From positions 1 to 30,547 of the forward strand of contig CAZLNM010000060.1 in the NCBI GenBank assembly GCA_964561025.1: a stretch of DNA of 30,547 nucleotides. The letters are read 5' to 3'. Each line of letters opens with the position of its first letter. The first letter of the stretch is position 1. Below, in pieces: positions 9,335 to 17,783 of this stretch. The translations under genes were made by a program, and so were the position numbers. Below the pieces are notes generated by a model that had not been told where the DNA came from, searched no databases, and was given only the letters and a program-made list of their open reading frames with translations. The DNA comes from JAAZNF01 sp964561025 (GTDB taxonomy: Bacteria; Myxococcota; B64-G9).

Positions 9335-12187
9335 GTGGGCGCGTTGGCGCGCAAGTTGAGCGTGGTCGCCGGCCGGGTCCTGCGCGTCCAGCCAGGAGAA
9401 GGCCGGCGGGTCGCGTTGATGTTCGGCCTGATGATGTGCGTGGTGGGCATGTTCATCATCGGCCGGGTGGCCCGGGACACCCTGTTCTTGTCCCGTTTCC
9501 CGTCCTCCTGGTTGCCGGGCATGTACCTGTGGGTGGCGCTGGGCGTGTTCGTTCAGGCCGGCCTGTATTCACGCATCACCGACCGCTTCCGCCGAGACCG
9601 CATCCTGCAGGCCAGCCTGGCCATCGCCGCCGCTTTGATGCTGGCCTCCCGCGTTCTGGTGGGGGCCGGTCTGGACTGGTTCCTGCCCGTCCTGTACGTG
9701 CTGGTGGAGCTGGCCGGAAACCTGCTCATCCTGCAGTCGTGGACGCTGGCGAACGACATCTTCACCACCCGCGAGGCCAAGCGCCTGTTCGGCGTGGTCG
9801 GGGCCGGGGGCGTGGTGTCCTCGGTGCTGGTCGGATTCGGCTCGCGCGCGGCGGTATCGCGGCTCGGCACCCCGGAGCTTCTGCTGCTGTGCGCGTTGCT
9901 GCTGGTGACGGCGCTGCTGTTGCTCCATCGCCTGGGACGTCACTACGGCACCGAGCTCAACACGCACCTGGTCGAACGGCGCCTGCACCCGCTGCACCGG
10001 CTATCGTTGATCGCGGACGGGCGGCGGGTGTTCGGCAACCGCCACCTGCAGCTGGTGTCCGTCCTCATCCTTCTCATCACCCTGGTCACCACCTTCTGCG
10101 ACTTCCAGTTCAAGGCCAGCGCCCAGCAAGCCTTCGCGGGGCAAGAAAAGAACATGGGCGCCTTCTTCGGGATGTTCTGGGGAGTCACCGGGATCCTGAG
10201 CTGCGTCATCCAGCTCCTGATCACCGGGCGGCTCCTGGAACGTTTCGGAGTGTTGTTGCCGCTGCTGCTCTTGCCGGGATCCCTCACGCTGGGCGCCATC
10301 TCATTTCTGGTGCAACCGGCCCTGTGGAGCGCCAGTCTGCTCAAGGGCAGCGACGCGGTGCTGCGCTATACGGTGAACGACGCCACCATGCAGTTCTTGT
10401 ACCTGCCCGTGTCCGCGGGCCTGCGCGGGCGGGCCAAGGCTCTGCTGGACGGCATGGTCCGGCCGCTCGCCATCGGCGTCTCCGGTGCCCTGCTGGTGTG
10501 GATCGTTCCCCGCCTGCCGCTCGCGGCGCTCACCTGGATCACCCTGGGATTGCTCGGCGGATGGATCCTGGCCGCGGTGGGGGTGCGCCGCCGCTATCTG
10601 GCTGCCTTGATGCAGTCCGTGATGAGCCGGCGTTTTTCACTGGAGGAGGCCGGAGCCATCGTCCCCGACGAGGCGGCCTCCCGCGTGTTGCGCCAGGCCT
10701 TGACGCACCCCTCGCGAGACATCGTGCTGCACGCGCTGGAGATGATCCGCGGCCTGCCGGCCATCGACTGGACCGCGGACCTGATGCGCCTGGCCGAGCA
10801 TCCCTCGCCCGAGGTCCGCGCCCGCACGGTCGAGATCCTGGGCGAACGAGGGCAGCTCCGCGACGGTGTTCGCATCGCGCGTTTTCTCAAGGACGAGAGC
10901 CGCCAGGTGCAGGCCGCCGCGGTGACCGCGTTCTGCGCCATCGGCCGCGAGCGCGCGGTGCGGGTGGCGGCGCAGTATCTCAAGCACCCGGATCTCCACA
11001 TCCAGGCCGCGGCGGTGAGCGGGCTGGTCCGGTTCGCCGGGTTGGACGGCGTGCTCAGCGCCGCGGAGAAGCTGAAGGCTCTCCTGGAAAGCCCCGACCC
11101 GGCGGCTCGGGCCGCCGGCGCTCGGATTTTGGGCGAGGTCGGCGTCCGGAACTTCTATCATCCCTTGCTCCAGCTCCTCTCGGACCCGGAGTCAACGGTG
11201 AGGTTCGCCGCGGTGCGGGCCGCGGGGCGCATGCGCAGCCCCGAGCTCTTGCCCACCCTGGTGTACCGGCTGGAAGAGCCACAGATGCACGGCGCGGTTT
11301 CGGATGCCCTCGTGGCCTACGGTGAATCCGCGCTGCGCCTGCTGCAACGGGTGCTGGCCCAGCCGGCGGAGCCCGTGTTGTTGCGGGCCGCCGTGCCGCC
11401 GATCCTGGCGCGCATTGGCGGCCGGGCCGCGCTCGACGTGCTGGCGCAGAACATCGAAGAGCCGATCCCCATGCTGCGCTCCCGGGTGCTGGAGGCGATT
11501 CATGCCATTCGGCTCCGGGATCCGCGGCTGGTGTTGGAGCCATCCCGGGTGGAGGGCGCGCTCGAGCGAGAGCTCGCCGAGATGCGGGAGGCGGACCGGT
11601 TGCTTGCCGAGCTGAACCTGCCCCCCGGCGAGCGCCTGCTCCGGGAGTGCCTTATGTTGCGCCGCGAGCGCGCGCTGCGGCGCATCTTTCGACTGCTCTC
11701 GGGCTTCCTGCCCCCGAGATCACTGGACGCGGTGCTGCGGAACCTGAACGCTCCCCAGCGGCAGATCCGGGCCAACGCGCTGGAGATCCTGGATAACCTC
11801 CTGGACAAGCCCATTCGGCGCCGTTTGCTCCCGCTATTGGAGCCAACCGCCGGAGAAGACGGCCAGGGCCACCGGGGCGGGCCCGCCGTCGATCCCAACC
11901 GTCGACGGCAGGTGTTGGAGGAGTTGATACAAGGCCCCGATACCTGGATGGCCTGCTGCGCCCTCGAGTACGTCTCCCGCAACGCCGACGGCCCACAAAT
12001 CATTCCGGCCATCGAGATGAGCACCGTGTCCGACGATCCGCTGGTGCGAGAGACGGCCTTGCTTTCGCTGGCAAGGCTCCTTCCGCCGGAACGGCGCCAG
12101 GTGGTTTTTCAGCGGCACGTCAAGGATCCCTCCGGCCGGGTACGCTCCTTCGCCGAGTCCATGTTGGCCGGTGCTTCTCCATCCTGA
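9335..12187 (+). CDS. Npt1/Npt2-type nucleotide-transporter-like membrane protein with HEAT-repeat domain (copy 1)
   Basis: A 950-residue fusion. Residues about 25-415 are a polytopic membrane domain of roughly 10-12 helices resembling the ATP/ADP translocase (Npt/Tlc) branch of the MFS: WTLANDIFTTREAKRLFG around 136-153 followed by VVGAGG, and the later block SDAVLRYTVNDATMQFLYLP at 339-358. From about 440 to the end are helical HEAT-type repeats, with recurring units such as HPSRDIVLHALEM, HPSPEVRARTVEIL and DPESTVRFAAVRAAGRM. Known translocases of this family move nucleotides, but transport has not been shown for the HEAT-fused bacterial members, so the role here may be sensing or scaffolding. 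The start is GTG at 9335, preceded by GGGAGGT. The paralogue begins 6 nt downstream. HEAT repeats probably face the cytoplasm (inference). Confidence 0.9.
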   Translation: MGALARKLSVVAGRVLRVQPGEGRRVALMFGLMMCVVGMFIIGRVARDTLFLSRFPSSWLPGMYLWVALGVFVQAGLYSRITDRFRRDRILQASLAIAAALMLASRVLVGAGLDWFLPVLYVLVELAGNLLILQSWTLANDIFTTREAKRLFGVVGAGGVVSSVLVGFGSRAAVSRLGTPELLLLCALLLVTALLLLHRLGRHYGTELNTHLVERRLHPLHRLSLIADGRRVFGNRHLQLVSVLILLITLVTTFCDFQFKASAQQAFAGQEKNMGAFFGMFWGVTGILSCVIQLLITGRLLERFGVLLPLLLLPGSLTLGAISFLVQPALWSASLLKGSDAVLRYTVNDATMQFLYLPVSAGLRGRAKALLDGMVRPLAIGVSGALLVWIVPRLPLAALTWITLGLLGGWILAAVGVRRRYLAALMQSVMSRRFSLEEAGAIVPDEAASRVLRQALTHPSRDIVLHALEMIRGLPAIDWTADLMRLAEHPSPEVRARTVEILGERGQLRDGVRIARFLKDESRQVQAAAVTAFCAIGRERAVRVAAQYLKHPDLHIQAAAVSGLVRFAGLDGVLSAAEKLKALLESPDPAARAAGARILGEVGVRNFYHPLLQLLSDPESTVRFAAVRAAGRMRSPELLPTLVYRLEEPQMHGAVSDALVAYGESALRLLQRVLAQPAEPVLLRAAVPPILARIGGRAALDVLAQNIEEPIPMLRSRVLEAIHAIRLRDPRLVLEPSRVEGALERELAEMREADRLLAELNLPPGERLLRECLMLRRERALRRIFRLLSGFLPPRSLDAVLRNLNAPQRQIRANALEILDNLLDKPIRRRLLPLLEPTAGEDGQGHRGGPAVDPNRRRQVLEELIQGPDTWMACCALEYVSRNADGPQIIPAIEMSTVSDDPLVRETALLSLARLLPPERRQVVFQRHVKDPSGRVRSFAESMLAGASPS

Positions 12188-12193
12188 GGCTCC

Positions 12194-14962
12194 ATGGCCG
12201 AAACCCCACAGGGACGTCTCGGCGGTCTGGGACAATGGCGGCAGGGCGAAGCCGGCCGCACCATGGGCCTGTTTTTCTACCTGGCGCTGGTGGTAGGGAG
12301 TTTCATCACCGCGCGGGTGGCCCGGGACGCCTTGTTCCTGTCCCGCTACGACATCGGTGCCCTGCCGTACATGTACGCCTGGGTGGCGCTGGCCATGGTG
12401 CTGGCCGGAGCGGCCTATTCACGAGTGGCAGACCGTTTTCGGCACCACAACCTGGGCCTCGCGCTGACCGCGGGCCTCATCGCCCTGGTGCTGGTGCTGC
12501 GTGGCCTGGTGGCCTGGCGCCTGCCGTGGGTATATCCCGTCCTGTATGTGTTCGTGGAGATCATGGGGGGCCTGCTCACCATTCAATTCTGGACCTTCGC
12601 TCATGACGTGTTCGACACGCGCCAGGCGAAGAGGCTGTTCGGATTGGTCGGAGCGGGCGGGGTGGTGGCCTCGGTGGTGGTGGGGCTCACCATCGGTGGG
12701 GTGGGCCGCATCGTCGGCGCCGACAACCTGCTGCTGGTGTGCGCGGCGCTGCTTCTCGCCTGCCTCGTGGTGCAGGTGCTGTTGCATCGAATCGTTCCGG
12801 TCGAACCTCCCACGCCCAGAGAGCCGCAGGCCGCCCGGCGGCGCTCGCTGCTCTCGGACTGGACGCAGGTGTTCTCGGTGCGGCACATGCGGTGGGTGGC
12901 CTGGATCACCGTGCTCACCTTCGTGGTGGTGACGGTGGTGGACTTCCAGTTCAAGATCGTCGCCCGCTATGCCCACCTGAACCGGGAGAACGAGCTGGCC
13001 GCGTTTCTGGGCACGTATCACGGCGTGTGCGGCCTGGTGAGCATCCTGGTCCAGGTGCTGCTCACCGGCCGGCTCATCACCCGCTGGGGGGTGGCCCGCA
13101 CCCTGGCCGTGATGCCGGCCCTGCTGCTGATGGGAACTGCCGTCTTCATGGTATTTCCGGCATTGTGGAGCGTCACCTTGCTCCGGGGCACCGACTCGGT
13201 CTTGCGTTATACGCTGCACGACGCCGCCAGCCAGGTGCTGTACCTGCCGCTATCGGGCCGCTGGAGCGGGCGGGCGCGCGCCTTCGTGGATGGCGTGCTC
13301 AAGCACCTGGCGCAGGGATTGGCCGGGTTGGCCATCGCCATCCTGGCGCCGCGCCTCGACCCCCACGTGGAATGGTTGGGGTTCGGCAGCGTGGTGTGCC
13401 TGATCCCCTGGCTCGGCGCAACCTGGTCCCTGCGCCGGGAGTATGTGCGGGCTCTCAGCGACACCCTCGAAGAGCGCCGCCGGATCTCCCCCAGCACGAT
13501 GGCCTCCCTGGCGACGGACGAGCAGGCCCTGGGCCTGGTGCGCGAGACCCTGGCCGCGCCGGACGAGCACCATGTGCTCCACGCCCTGGAGATCCTGCCG
13601 CATATCCGCCGCCAGGACTGGTCGCAGGACCTGGATCGGCTGCTCGAGCACGAGTCGCCGCGCATCCGGCAGGAGGCCCTGCGCCTGATGGCGCATGAAA
13701 ACGCCACCCCCTTCCTGGAGCGCATCCGAGCGCGGATGGAAGATCCGGATCCCGGGGTGCGAGCCGAGGCGGTGGGAACGTACTGCTCGATGCTCCAGGA
13801 GCGGGCGTTGCCGAGGGTGGAAAGATTCCTTGAGGACGAGTCGTTCGAGGTGCGGAGCGCGGCCATCTCGGGCTTTTTGCGCTTCGGGGGCCTGGACGGG
13901 ATCCTGGCCGCGGCCGAACCCCTCAAGGTCTTGCTGCATGCCCCGCAGGCCGAGGCCCGCGGCTGCGGGGCGCGGGTGGTCGGCCAGAGTGGAATCCGCA
14001 GCCTGTTTCGCAACCTGTTGCCGTTGCTCACCGATCCCGATCACGCGGTTCGCGTTCATGCCGTGGAGGCGGCGGGCAGGCTCGGCAGCCCGGAGCTTCT
14101 CCTGCCGCTGTTGCAGCGCCTGGCGGACCGGCACACCCGGCGCGCGGCGGTGCAGGCGATCGCCGAGTTCGGGCCGCGGGCGTATTCCACCCTGCGGATC
14201 GTGCTGGCCAACCCTCGCGAGGACCCCAACATTCGCCGGCAGGTGCCACGGGTGCTCTCCCGCATCGGCGAGCAGGGCAGCCTGGACCTCCTCACCCGTG
14301 CGCTGGAGGATCAGGACGCGGGGCTGCGCTACGCCGCGCTCCAGGGAATCGTCTCGCTGCGCGCGCGGTTCGCCTCGCTGCGGGCGGACCGGGAGAGCCT
14401 TCGCCGCTTGCTCCACACCGAGCTGAAGCAGGTGTACCAGTTCCAGGCCATCCTTTGCGAGACCGAACCGCTTTGTGCCGAGCTGCTGAAGGATTGCCTG
14501 GAGAACCTCCGCCAGCAAGCCCTGGACCGTGTGTGGTTGCTGCTGCGCTCGCTGTTCCCGGAACCGGCCATGGAATCCGCGCTGAGAAACCTGGCCAGCC
14601 CCCAGCGGACCATCCGGGCCAACGCGCTCGAGGTGCTGGAGAACCTGCTGGACGAGGAGAACCGCCGCTGCGTGGTCCCTTTGCTCGAAACGAATTCCCA
14701 ACAGCTTGCAAAAATCGGTGACGGGTTGTTCGTGCTCATGCACCGGGACGGACCTGGTTGGCTGTCCGAGCTGCTGGGTTCGGCCCACGCCTGGACGGTG
14801 GTGTGCGCGCTGGACGCGATCCGCCGAAGTTCTTTACCCGGGTTTTCGACGCTGATCCGCGGCCTGCTCGGCCATCCGGAGGCCCTGGTTCGAGAGGAGG
14901 CGGAGGCCTGCATCAATCGCATCGGTGTCGCCAAAGAGGCTCCGGGGTCAACCGCGCCGTGA
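12194..14962 (+). CDS. Npt1/Npt2-type nucleotide-transporter-like membrane protein with HEAT-repeat domain (copy 2)
   Basis: A 922-residue tandem paralogue of the preceding protein with the same order: membrane domain about 20-425, HEAT-type helical repeats about 440-915. Shared landmarks are RVARDALFLSRY near 41-52, DVFDTRQAKRLFGLVGAGG at 138-156, VVDFQFK in the middle and a SVLRYTLHDAASQVLYLPLS block. HEAT units such as HESPRIRQEALRLMAH and DPDPGVRAEAVGTY are visible, and both proteins share QRTIRANALEVLENLLDE-like text near the C-terminus. The ATG at 12194 follows TGAGGC, 6 nt after the first gene's stop. The two copies are clearly diverged, suggesting an old duplication and perhaps a heteromeric pair. 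Substrate and direction of transport, if any, are unknown. Confidence 0.9.
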   Translation: MAETPQGRLGGLGQWRQGEAGRTMGLFFYLALVVGSFITARVARDALFLSRYDIGALPYMYAWVALAMVLAGAAYSRVADRFRHHNLGLALTAGLIALVLVLRGLVAWRLPWVYPVLYVFVEIMGGLLTIQFWTFAHDVFDTRQAKRLFGLVGAGGVVASVVVGLTIGGVGRIVGADNLLLVCAALLLACLVVQVLLHRIVPVEPPTPREPQAARRRSLLSDWTQVFSVRHMRWVAWITVLTFVVVTVVDFQFKIVARYAHLNRENELAAFLGTYHGVCGLVSILVQVLLTGRLITRWGVARTLAVMPALLLMGTAVFMVFPALWSVTLLRGTDSVLRYTLHDAASQVLYLPLSGRWSGRARAFVDGVLKHLAQGLAGLAIAILAPRLDPHVEWLGFGSVVCLIPWLGATWSLRREYVRALSDTLEERRRISPSTMASLATDEQALGLVRETLAAPDEHHVLHALEILPHIRRQDWSQDLDRLLEHESPRIRQEALRLMAHENATPFLERIRARMEDPDPGVRAEAVGTYCSMLQERALPRVERFLEDESFEVRSAAISGFLRFGGLDGILAAAEPLKVLLHAPQAEARGCGARVVGQSGIRSLFRNLLPLLTDPDHAVRVHAVEAAGRLGSPELLLPLLQRLADRHTRRAAVQAIAEFGPRAYSTLRIVLANPREDPNIRRQVPRVLSRIGEQGSLDLLTRALEDQDAGLRYAALQGIVSLRARFASLRADRESLRRLLHTELKQVYQFQAILCETEPLCAELLKDCLENLRQQALDRVWLLLRSLFPEPAMESALRNLASPQRTIRANALEVLENLLDEENRRCVVPLLETNSQQLAKIGDGLFVLMHRDGPGWLSELLGSAHAWTVVCALDAIRRSSLPGFSTLIRGLLGHPEALVREEAEACINRIGVAKEAPGSTAP

Positions 14963-15072
14963 GAGGGCCTTTTTCGAATCCCGACTCCGGTGGCACCGTC
15001 CAAGCCGTGGAGATTGACCCCCGGGCCCGGTTTCGTGGTATCGTCCGGCCACGGAAGGTGAAGGAGGCCACC

Positions 15073-15966
15073 ATGGTTCTTCGCGCCGCGATCACCCTGC
15101 TCGTCCTGATCGGATCGGCGAGCGTTCTGGCAGCCGAGCCAGAACCCGCACCCCCACCCCCGGCGCCTTCCGGTGACGCGCTCCCGAGCGTGGAAGAGAT
15201 CATTCAGCGGGCCGAGGCTTCCATCGCCAAGGTAAACGACTACACTGCGCTCATGCTCAAGCAGGAGCGTTTCAAGAAAGAGGCGGGCCCGCGCGAGCGG
15301 ATGCAGATCAAGTTCGCACGGCCGTTCAAGGTTTACGTCAAGTACCTCGAGCCCTTCGCCGGCCGGGAAATCATCTTCGTGCGGGGGAGCAACGACAACC
15401 AGCTCAAGGTGCACAAGGGATCCTTCCCGGACCTCACCGTGAACCTCGACCCCCGCGGCTCCATGGCCATGGGCGGCAACCACCACAGCGTCTTCGACTT
15501 TGGCCTGGAGAACACCATCAAGGTTGCCGCGAAGAACCTGCGCCTGGCCATGCAGCGCAAGGAGGGTACCTTCGATGTCTCCGAGGGCCCCGCGGTGGGT
15601 GGACGCCAGACTTTACGGATCCAGGCCAGCTTTCCCAAGGCTGGCACCACCGTCAAGGTGGGGCCCGACGAGGATCTGTGGAAGATTTCCGCGCGCACCG
15701 GCCAGGACATGTACCTGATCCTCTACGCCAACCCGGAGTTTGACGACCCCGACGACCCCGACGAGGGGGACAGCGTGTGGATCCCCCGCTACTACGGCGC
15801 CCGGGCCGAGTTCCTGGTCGATCGCGAGACGTTCCTTCCCCTGCGCGTGACCATCTGGGATTGGAAGGGACAGGTGTACGAGACGTTCGAGTACCAGGAC
15901 CTCAAGCTCAACCCGGGGCTCACCAGTCGTGACTTCGACCCCGCCAACCCGGCGTACAAGTTTTGA
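15073..15966 (+). CDS. Exported DUF1571-family protein
   Basis: A 297-residue protein with a clear signal peptide (MVLRAAITLLVLIGSASVLA, cleavage before AEPEP) and a short Pro-rich linker. The body matches what I know of DUF1571: NDYTALMLKQERF, ARPFKVYVKYLEPFAGREIIFVRG, then the GSMAMGGNHHSVFDFGLENTI region around 136-156, and a C-terminal FEYQDLKLNPGL. The fold is probably related to the LolA/LolB/RseB type of half-barrel that holds acyl chains, which I infer from similarity of pattern. The ATG at 15073 follows AAGGAGG. A TTGACC / TATCGT pair upstream is spaced 19 nt, too wide for a good promoter. The ROK gene begins 4 nt downstream, so they share a transcript. Confidence 0.85.
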   Translation: MVLRAAITLLVLIGSASVLAAEPEPAPPPPAPSGDALPSVEEIIQRAEASIAKVNDYTALMLKQERFKKEAGPRERMQIKFARPFKVYVKYLEPFAGREIIFVRGSNDNQLKVHKGSFPDLTVNLDPRGSMAMGGNHHSVFDFGLENTIKVAAKNLRLAMQRKEGTFDVSEGPAVGGRQTLRIQASFPKAGTTVKVGPDEDLWKISARTGQDMYLILYANPEFDDPDDPDEGDSVWIPRYYGARAEFLVDRETFLPLRVTIWDWKGQVYETFEYQDLKLNPGLTSRDFDPANPAYKF

Positions 15967-15970
15967 AGGT

Positions 15971-16960
15971 ATGTCGATCTCCTCGCAGATCCCGGTGGGC
16001 CCTTTCGCCATGGGCATCGACGTCGGCCGGACCAACGTCCGGGCGGGCTTGGTGGACCGCCGCGGGCAGGTGGTACAGTTCCTGGAGGAGGCGGTGCCGC
16101 CGGCGGGGCAACAGAACCCGTTGGCCGATACGTTGGTGCGGACCTGCCGCGAGGTTTTGCACCGCGGCGGCGTGAAGCTCGCCGACCTGGTCACCGTGGG
16201 GTGCGCCACCGTCGGTCACGTGGACCCGGACAGCGGAGTGATCGTGGCCTCGCCGCTGCAAGGTTGGACGGGGATCGATCTCCGAACGCCGCTATCGCAG
16301 TCCTTCCAACGGACGGTGACGGTGGAAGGAGAAGGGAACGCCGCGGCGCTGGCGGCGTACTTCTTCGGGCCCAGCCGTGAGCGCAGCCCGCTCCTGTCGA
16401 TGGTGGTGGGGAGCGGGATCGACTGCGGGTTCATCGAGGATGGCCGCCTGCTGCGAGGCGCCAAGAACTCCGCCCTGGAGGCCGGCCACATGCGCCTGTT
16501 CCATCCCGGGCGGACCTGTGTTTGCGGCCGTACCGGCTGTTTCGAGGCGCACGCCGGGGGATTCGCGCTCGCAACGCTACTTGCCGAGTACCGAGCGGCC
16601 GGGCACGAACTCCCCGCCCGCCCCGAAGAGGTCGCCGAGCTCGCCCAGGCCAGCCACGAGACGTGCATCTCCATCTGGGAGGAGCAGGGCGTACTGCTGG
16701 GGCTCGGCGTGGCCATCCTGCTGGACATCCTCAACCCGGCCATGGTGGTGTTGTCCGGGGGACTGCTGCGCTCGTGGAACCTGTTCAAGAAGTCGTTGCT
16801 CAAGACCGCCCGGGACAAGGCCATGCCGCGGAACGCCGAGGTGGCCATCGTGTGCGCCCCGGATCCCGAGCGGGCCTGCCTGATGGGCGCGGTGGTGGCG
16901 GCTCTGCGCGCCGAGAAACGCTACGACTTCTTCTTGGATGCCCAGGGAGAAACGGTCTAG
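15971..16960 (+). CDS. ROK-family protein with altered catalytic motif
   Basis: A 329-residue member of the ROK (repressor, ORF, kinase) family without an N-terminal DNA-binding domain, so it resembles sugar kinases more than NagC/Mlc repressors. The phosphate-binding motif GIDVGRTNVRAGLVD is at 15-29. The ROK zinc motif is present: H173 (EAGHM) and C183, C185, C190 (CVCGRTGCFE). However, the stretch that normally reads E-N-D-A-N, with the catalytic Asp, reads E-G-E-G-N here, so Glu121 replaces Asp, and the GTGIGGG loop reads GSGIDCG. It may be a kinase with changed specificity or a non-catalytic sensor. The ATG at 15971 follows GAAGGT and lies 4 nt after the DUF1571 stop. Confidence 0.88.
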   Translation: MSISSQIPVGPFAMGIDVGRTNVRAGLVDRRGQVVQFLEEAVPPAGQQNPLADTLVRTCREVLHRGGVKLADLVTVGCATVGHVDPDSGVIVASPLQGWTGIDLRTPLSQSFQRTVTVEGEGNAAALAAYFFGPSRERSPLLSMVVGSGIDCGFIEDGRLLRGAKNSALEAGHMRLFHPGRTCVCGRTGCFEAHAGGFALATLLAEYRAAGHELPARPEEVAELAQASHETCISIWEEQGVLLGLGVAILLDILNPAMVVLSGGLLRSWNLFKKSLLKTARDKAMPRNAEVAIVCAPDPERACLMGAVVAALRAEKRYDFFLDAQGETV

Positions 16961-16975
16961 CTCCGAGGCGGCGAC

Positions 16976-17419
16976 ATGCTCTCGACCGTCGAAAAAGTCC
17001 TGTTCCTCAAATCGGTGGACCTGTTCTCCCGCATTCCGGGAGAGGACCTGGCCCAGATCGCTGGCATCACCCAGGAGGTTTCATTCGAGCAAGGTCAGTT
17101 GATCATCCAGGAGGGAGAGATCGGAGACGCGTTGTTTCTGATCCTGGACGGCCAGGTCATGGTCCATCGGCTCGGGCAGGAGATCAGCCGGCTGGGAGAG
17201 AAGGAGAGCTTCGGCGAGATGTCCCTGCTCGACAACGAGCCTCGCTCCGCCTCGGTGACCGCGGTGAGCGATGTGAACTGCCTCAAGGTCGAGCGGGACG
17301 ACTTCTTCGAGCTCATGTCCGAGAAGATCGAGATCGCCCACGGGATCATCCGCACCTTGACCCAGCGCTTGCGCGAAGCGGATCGCCGGCTGTCGGGCCA
17401 GAAAGCCACACCCGCGTGA
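16976..17419 (+). CDS. Stand-alone cyclic-nucleotide-binding (CRP-type) domain protein
   Basis: A 147-residue single cNMP-binding domain with no helix-turn-helix after it, so it is not a CRP-like transcription factor. It starts STVEKVLFLKSVDLFSRI, then shows the beta-roll (GQLIIQEGEIGDALFLILDGQVMV, 40-63) and a phosphate-binding cassette at 79-96 (FGEMSLLDNEPRSASVTA) with E81 and R90 as the expected ribose and phosphate contacts. This cassette suggests real cAMP or cGMP binding. Related domains occur in larger proteins joined to the same transporter-HEAT architecture (from memory, unverified), so here it may be a detached regulatory part. The ATG at 16976 follows GAGGCGG, 15 nt after the ROK stop. 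Confidence 0.9.
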   Translation: MLSTVEKVLFLKSVDLFSRIPGEDLAQIAGITQEVSFEQGQLIIQEGEIGDALFLILDGQVMVHRLGQEISRLGEKESFGEMSLLDNEPRSASVTAVSDVNCLKVERDDFFELMSEKIEIAHGIIRTLTQRLREADRRLSGQKATPA

Positions 17420-17454
17420 GAACCAGACACGCCTGTCAGCCTGAGAACCCCATG

Positions 17455-17492
17455 TTCCACAATGGAAGGTGAGCGCCGTCACGTCTGCGTGA
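17455..17492. promoter_or_regulatory. Two short inverted repeats upstream of the sigma-54 promoter
   Basis: TTCCA-CAA-TGGAA at 17455-17467 and TCACG-TCTG-CGTGA at 17479-17492 are both perfect 5-bp-arm inverted repeats. They lie about 75-110 bp upstream of the sigma-54 promoter at 17566, the usual range for enhancer-binding-protein sites. They could also be part of an mRNA end structure for the preceding gene, but no T-run follows. Confidence 0.3.
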
Positions 17493-17565
17493 GGCGCGCC
17501 AAGCAAACCTTCGCAAATCCGAGCATGTGAGGCTCCTGTTTTTCCGGTGGGGGCCGACGATCGGT

Positions 17566-17582
17566 TTGGCATGCCGCTTGCT
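17566..17582 (+). promoter_or_regulatory. Sigma-54 (-24/-12) promoter
   Basis: TTGGCA (17566-17571), six bases, then TTGCT (17578-17582). The invariant GG and GC are exactly 12 bp apart and the sequence matches the YTGGCACGN4TTGCW consensus except for T instead of C after TTGGCA. The start would be near 17593, giving a leader of about 26 nt to the zinc-ribbon gene ATG at 17619. Such a promoter needs an enhancer-binding ATPase, which is not encoded in this window. Confidence 0.6.
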
Positions 17583-17618
17583 CAGGAATCAGCACGGATG
17601 CCCGAGCGGAGGTGCGTC

Positions 17619-17783
17619 ATGATCTTCATCACACTTTGCCCCAACTGCCATACGTTGCAGCAAGCCGGCCGGGCCTGTTCCATCTGTCGCTACCCGGTGC
17701 AGATCCCCCATGTCCGGCCCGAGAAAGAAGAGTGCGAACACCGGGAGGTGAGTCATGAAACTCCGTGTGTGCGCGATGAATGA
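17619..17783 (+). CDS. Small zinc-ribbon protein, unknown function
   Basis: A 54-residue protein beginning MIFITLCPNCHTLQQAGRAC, with two CxxC knuckles (C7, C10 and C20, C23) in a rubredoxin/zinc-ribbon arrangement, followed by a charged tail with further His and Cys. The ATG at 17619 is chosen because GGAGGT lies exactly 5 nt upstream and a sigma-54 promoter sits just before it; a longer frame starts at 17547 but overlaps that promoter. Function is unknown; possible roles are metal-dependent protein or RNA contact. Confidence 0.6.
   Translation: MIFITLCPNCHTLQQAGRACSICRYPVQIPHVRPEKEECEHREVSHETPCVRDE

Noticed and set aside
9220..11325. A 701-codon open frame overlapping the first transporter-HEAT gene.
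   Set aside because: The translation is Arg/Pro/Gly-rich with no domains, while the overlapping frame has clear membrane helices, HEAT repeats and a good GTG start.
14933..14975. Possible terminator AAAGAGGC / GCCTTTTT at the end of the second transporter-HEAT gene.
   Set aside because: The stem needs a G-U pair and a loop of about 26 nt that contains the stop codon; too weak to call.
15014..15044. TTGACC / TATCGT promoter before the DUF1571 gene.
   Set aside because: The spacer is 19 nt, outside the usual 16-18; the gene may be read from upstream.
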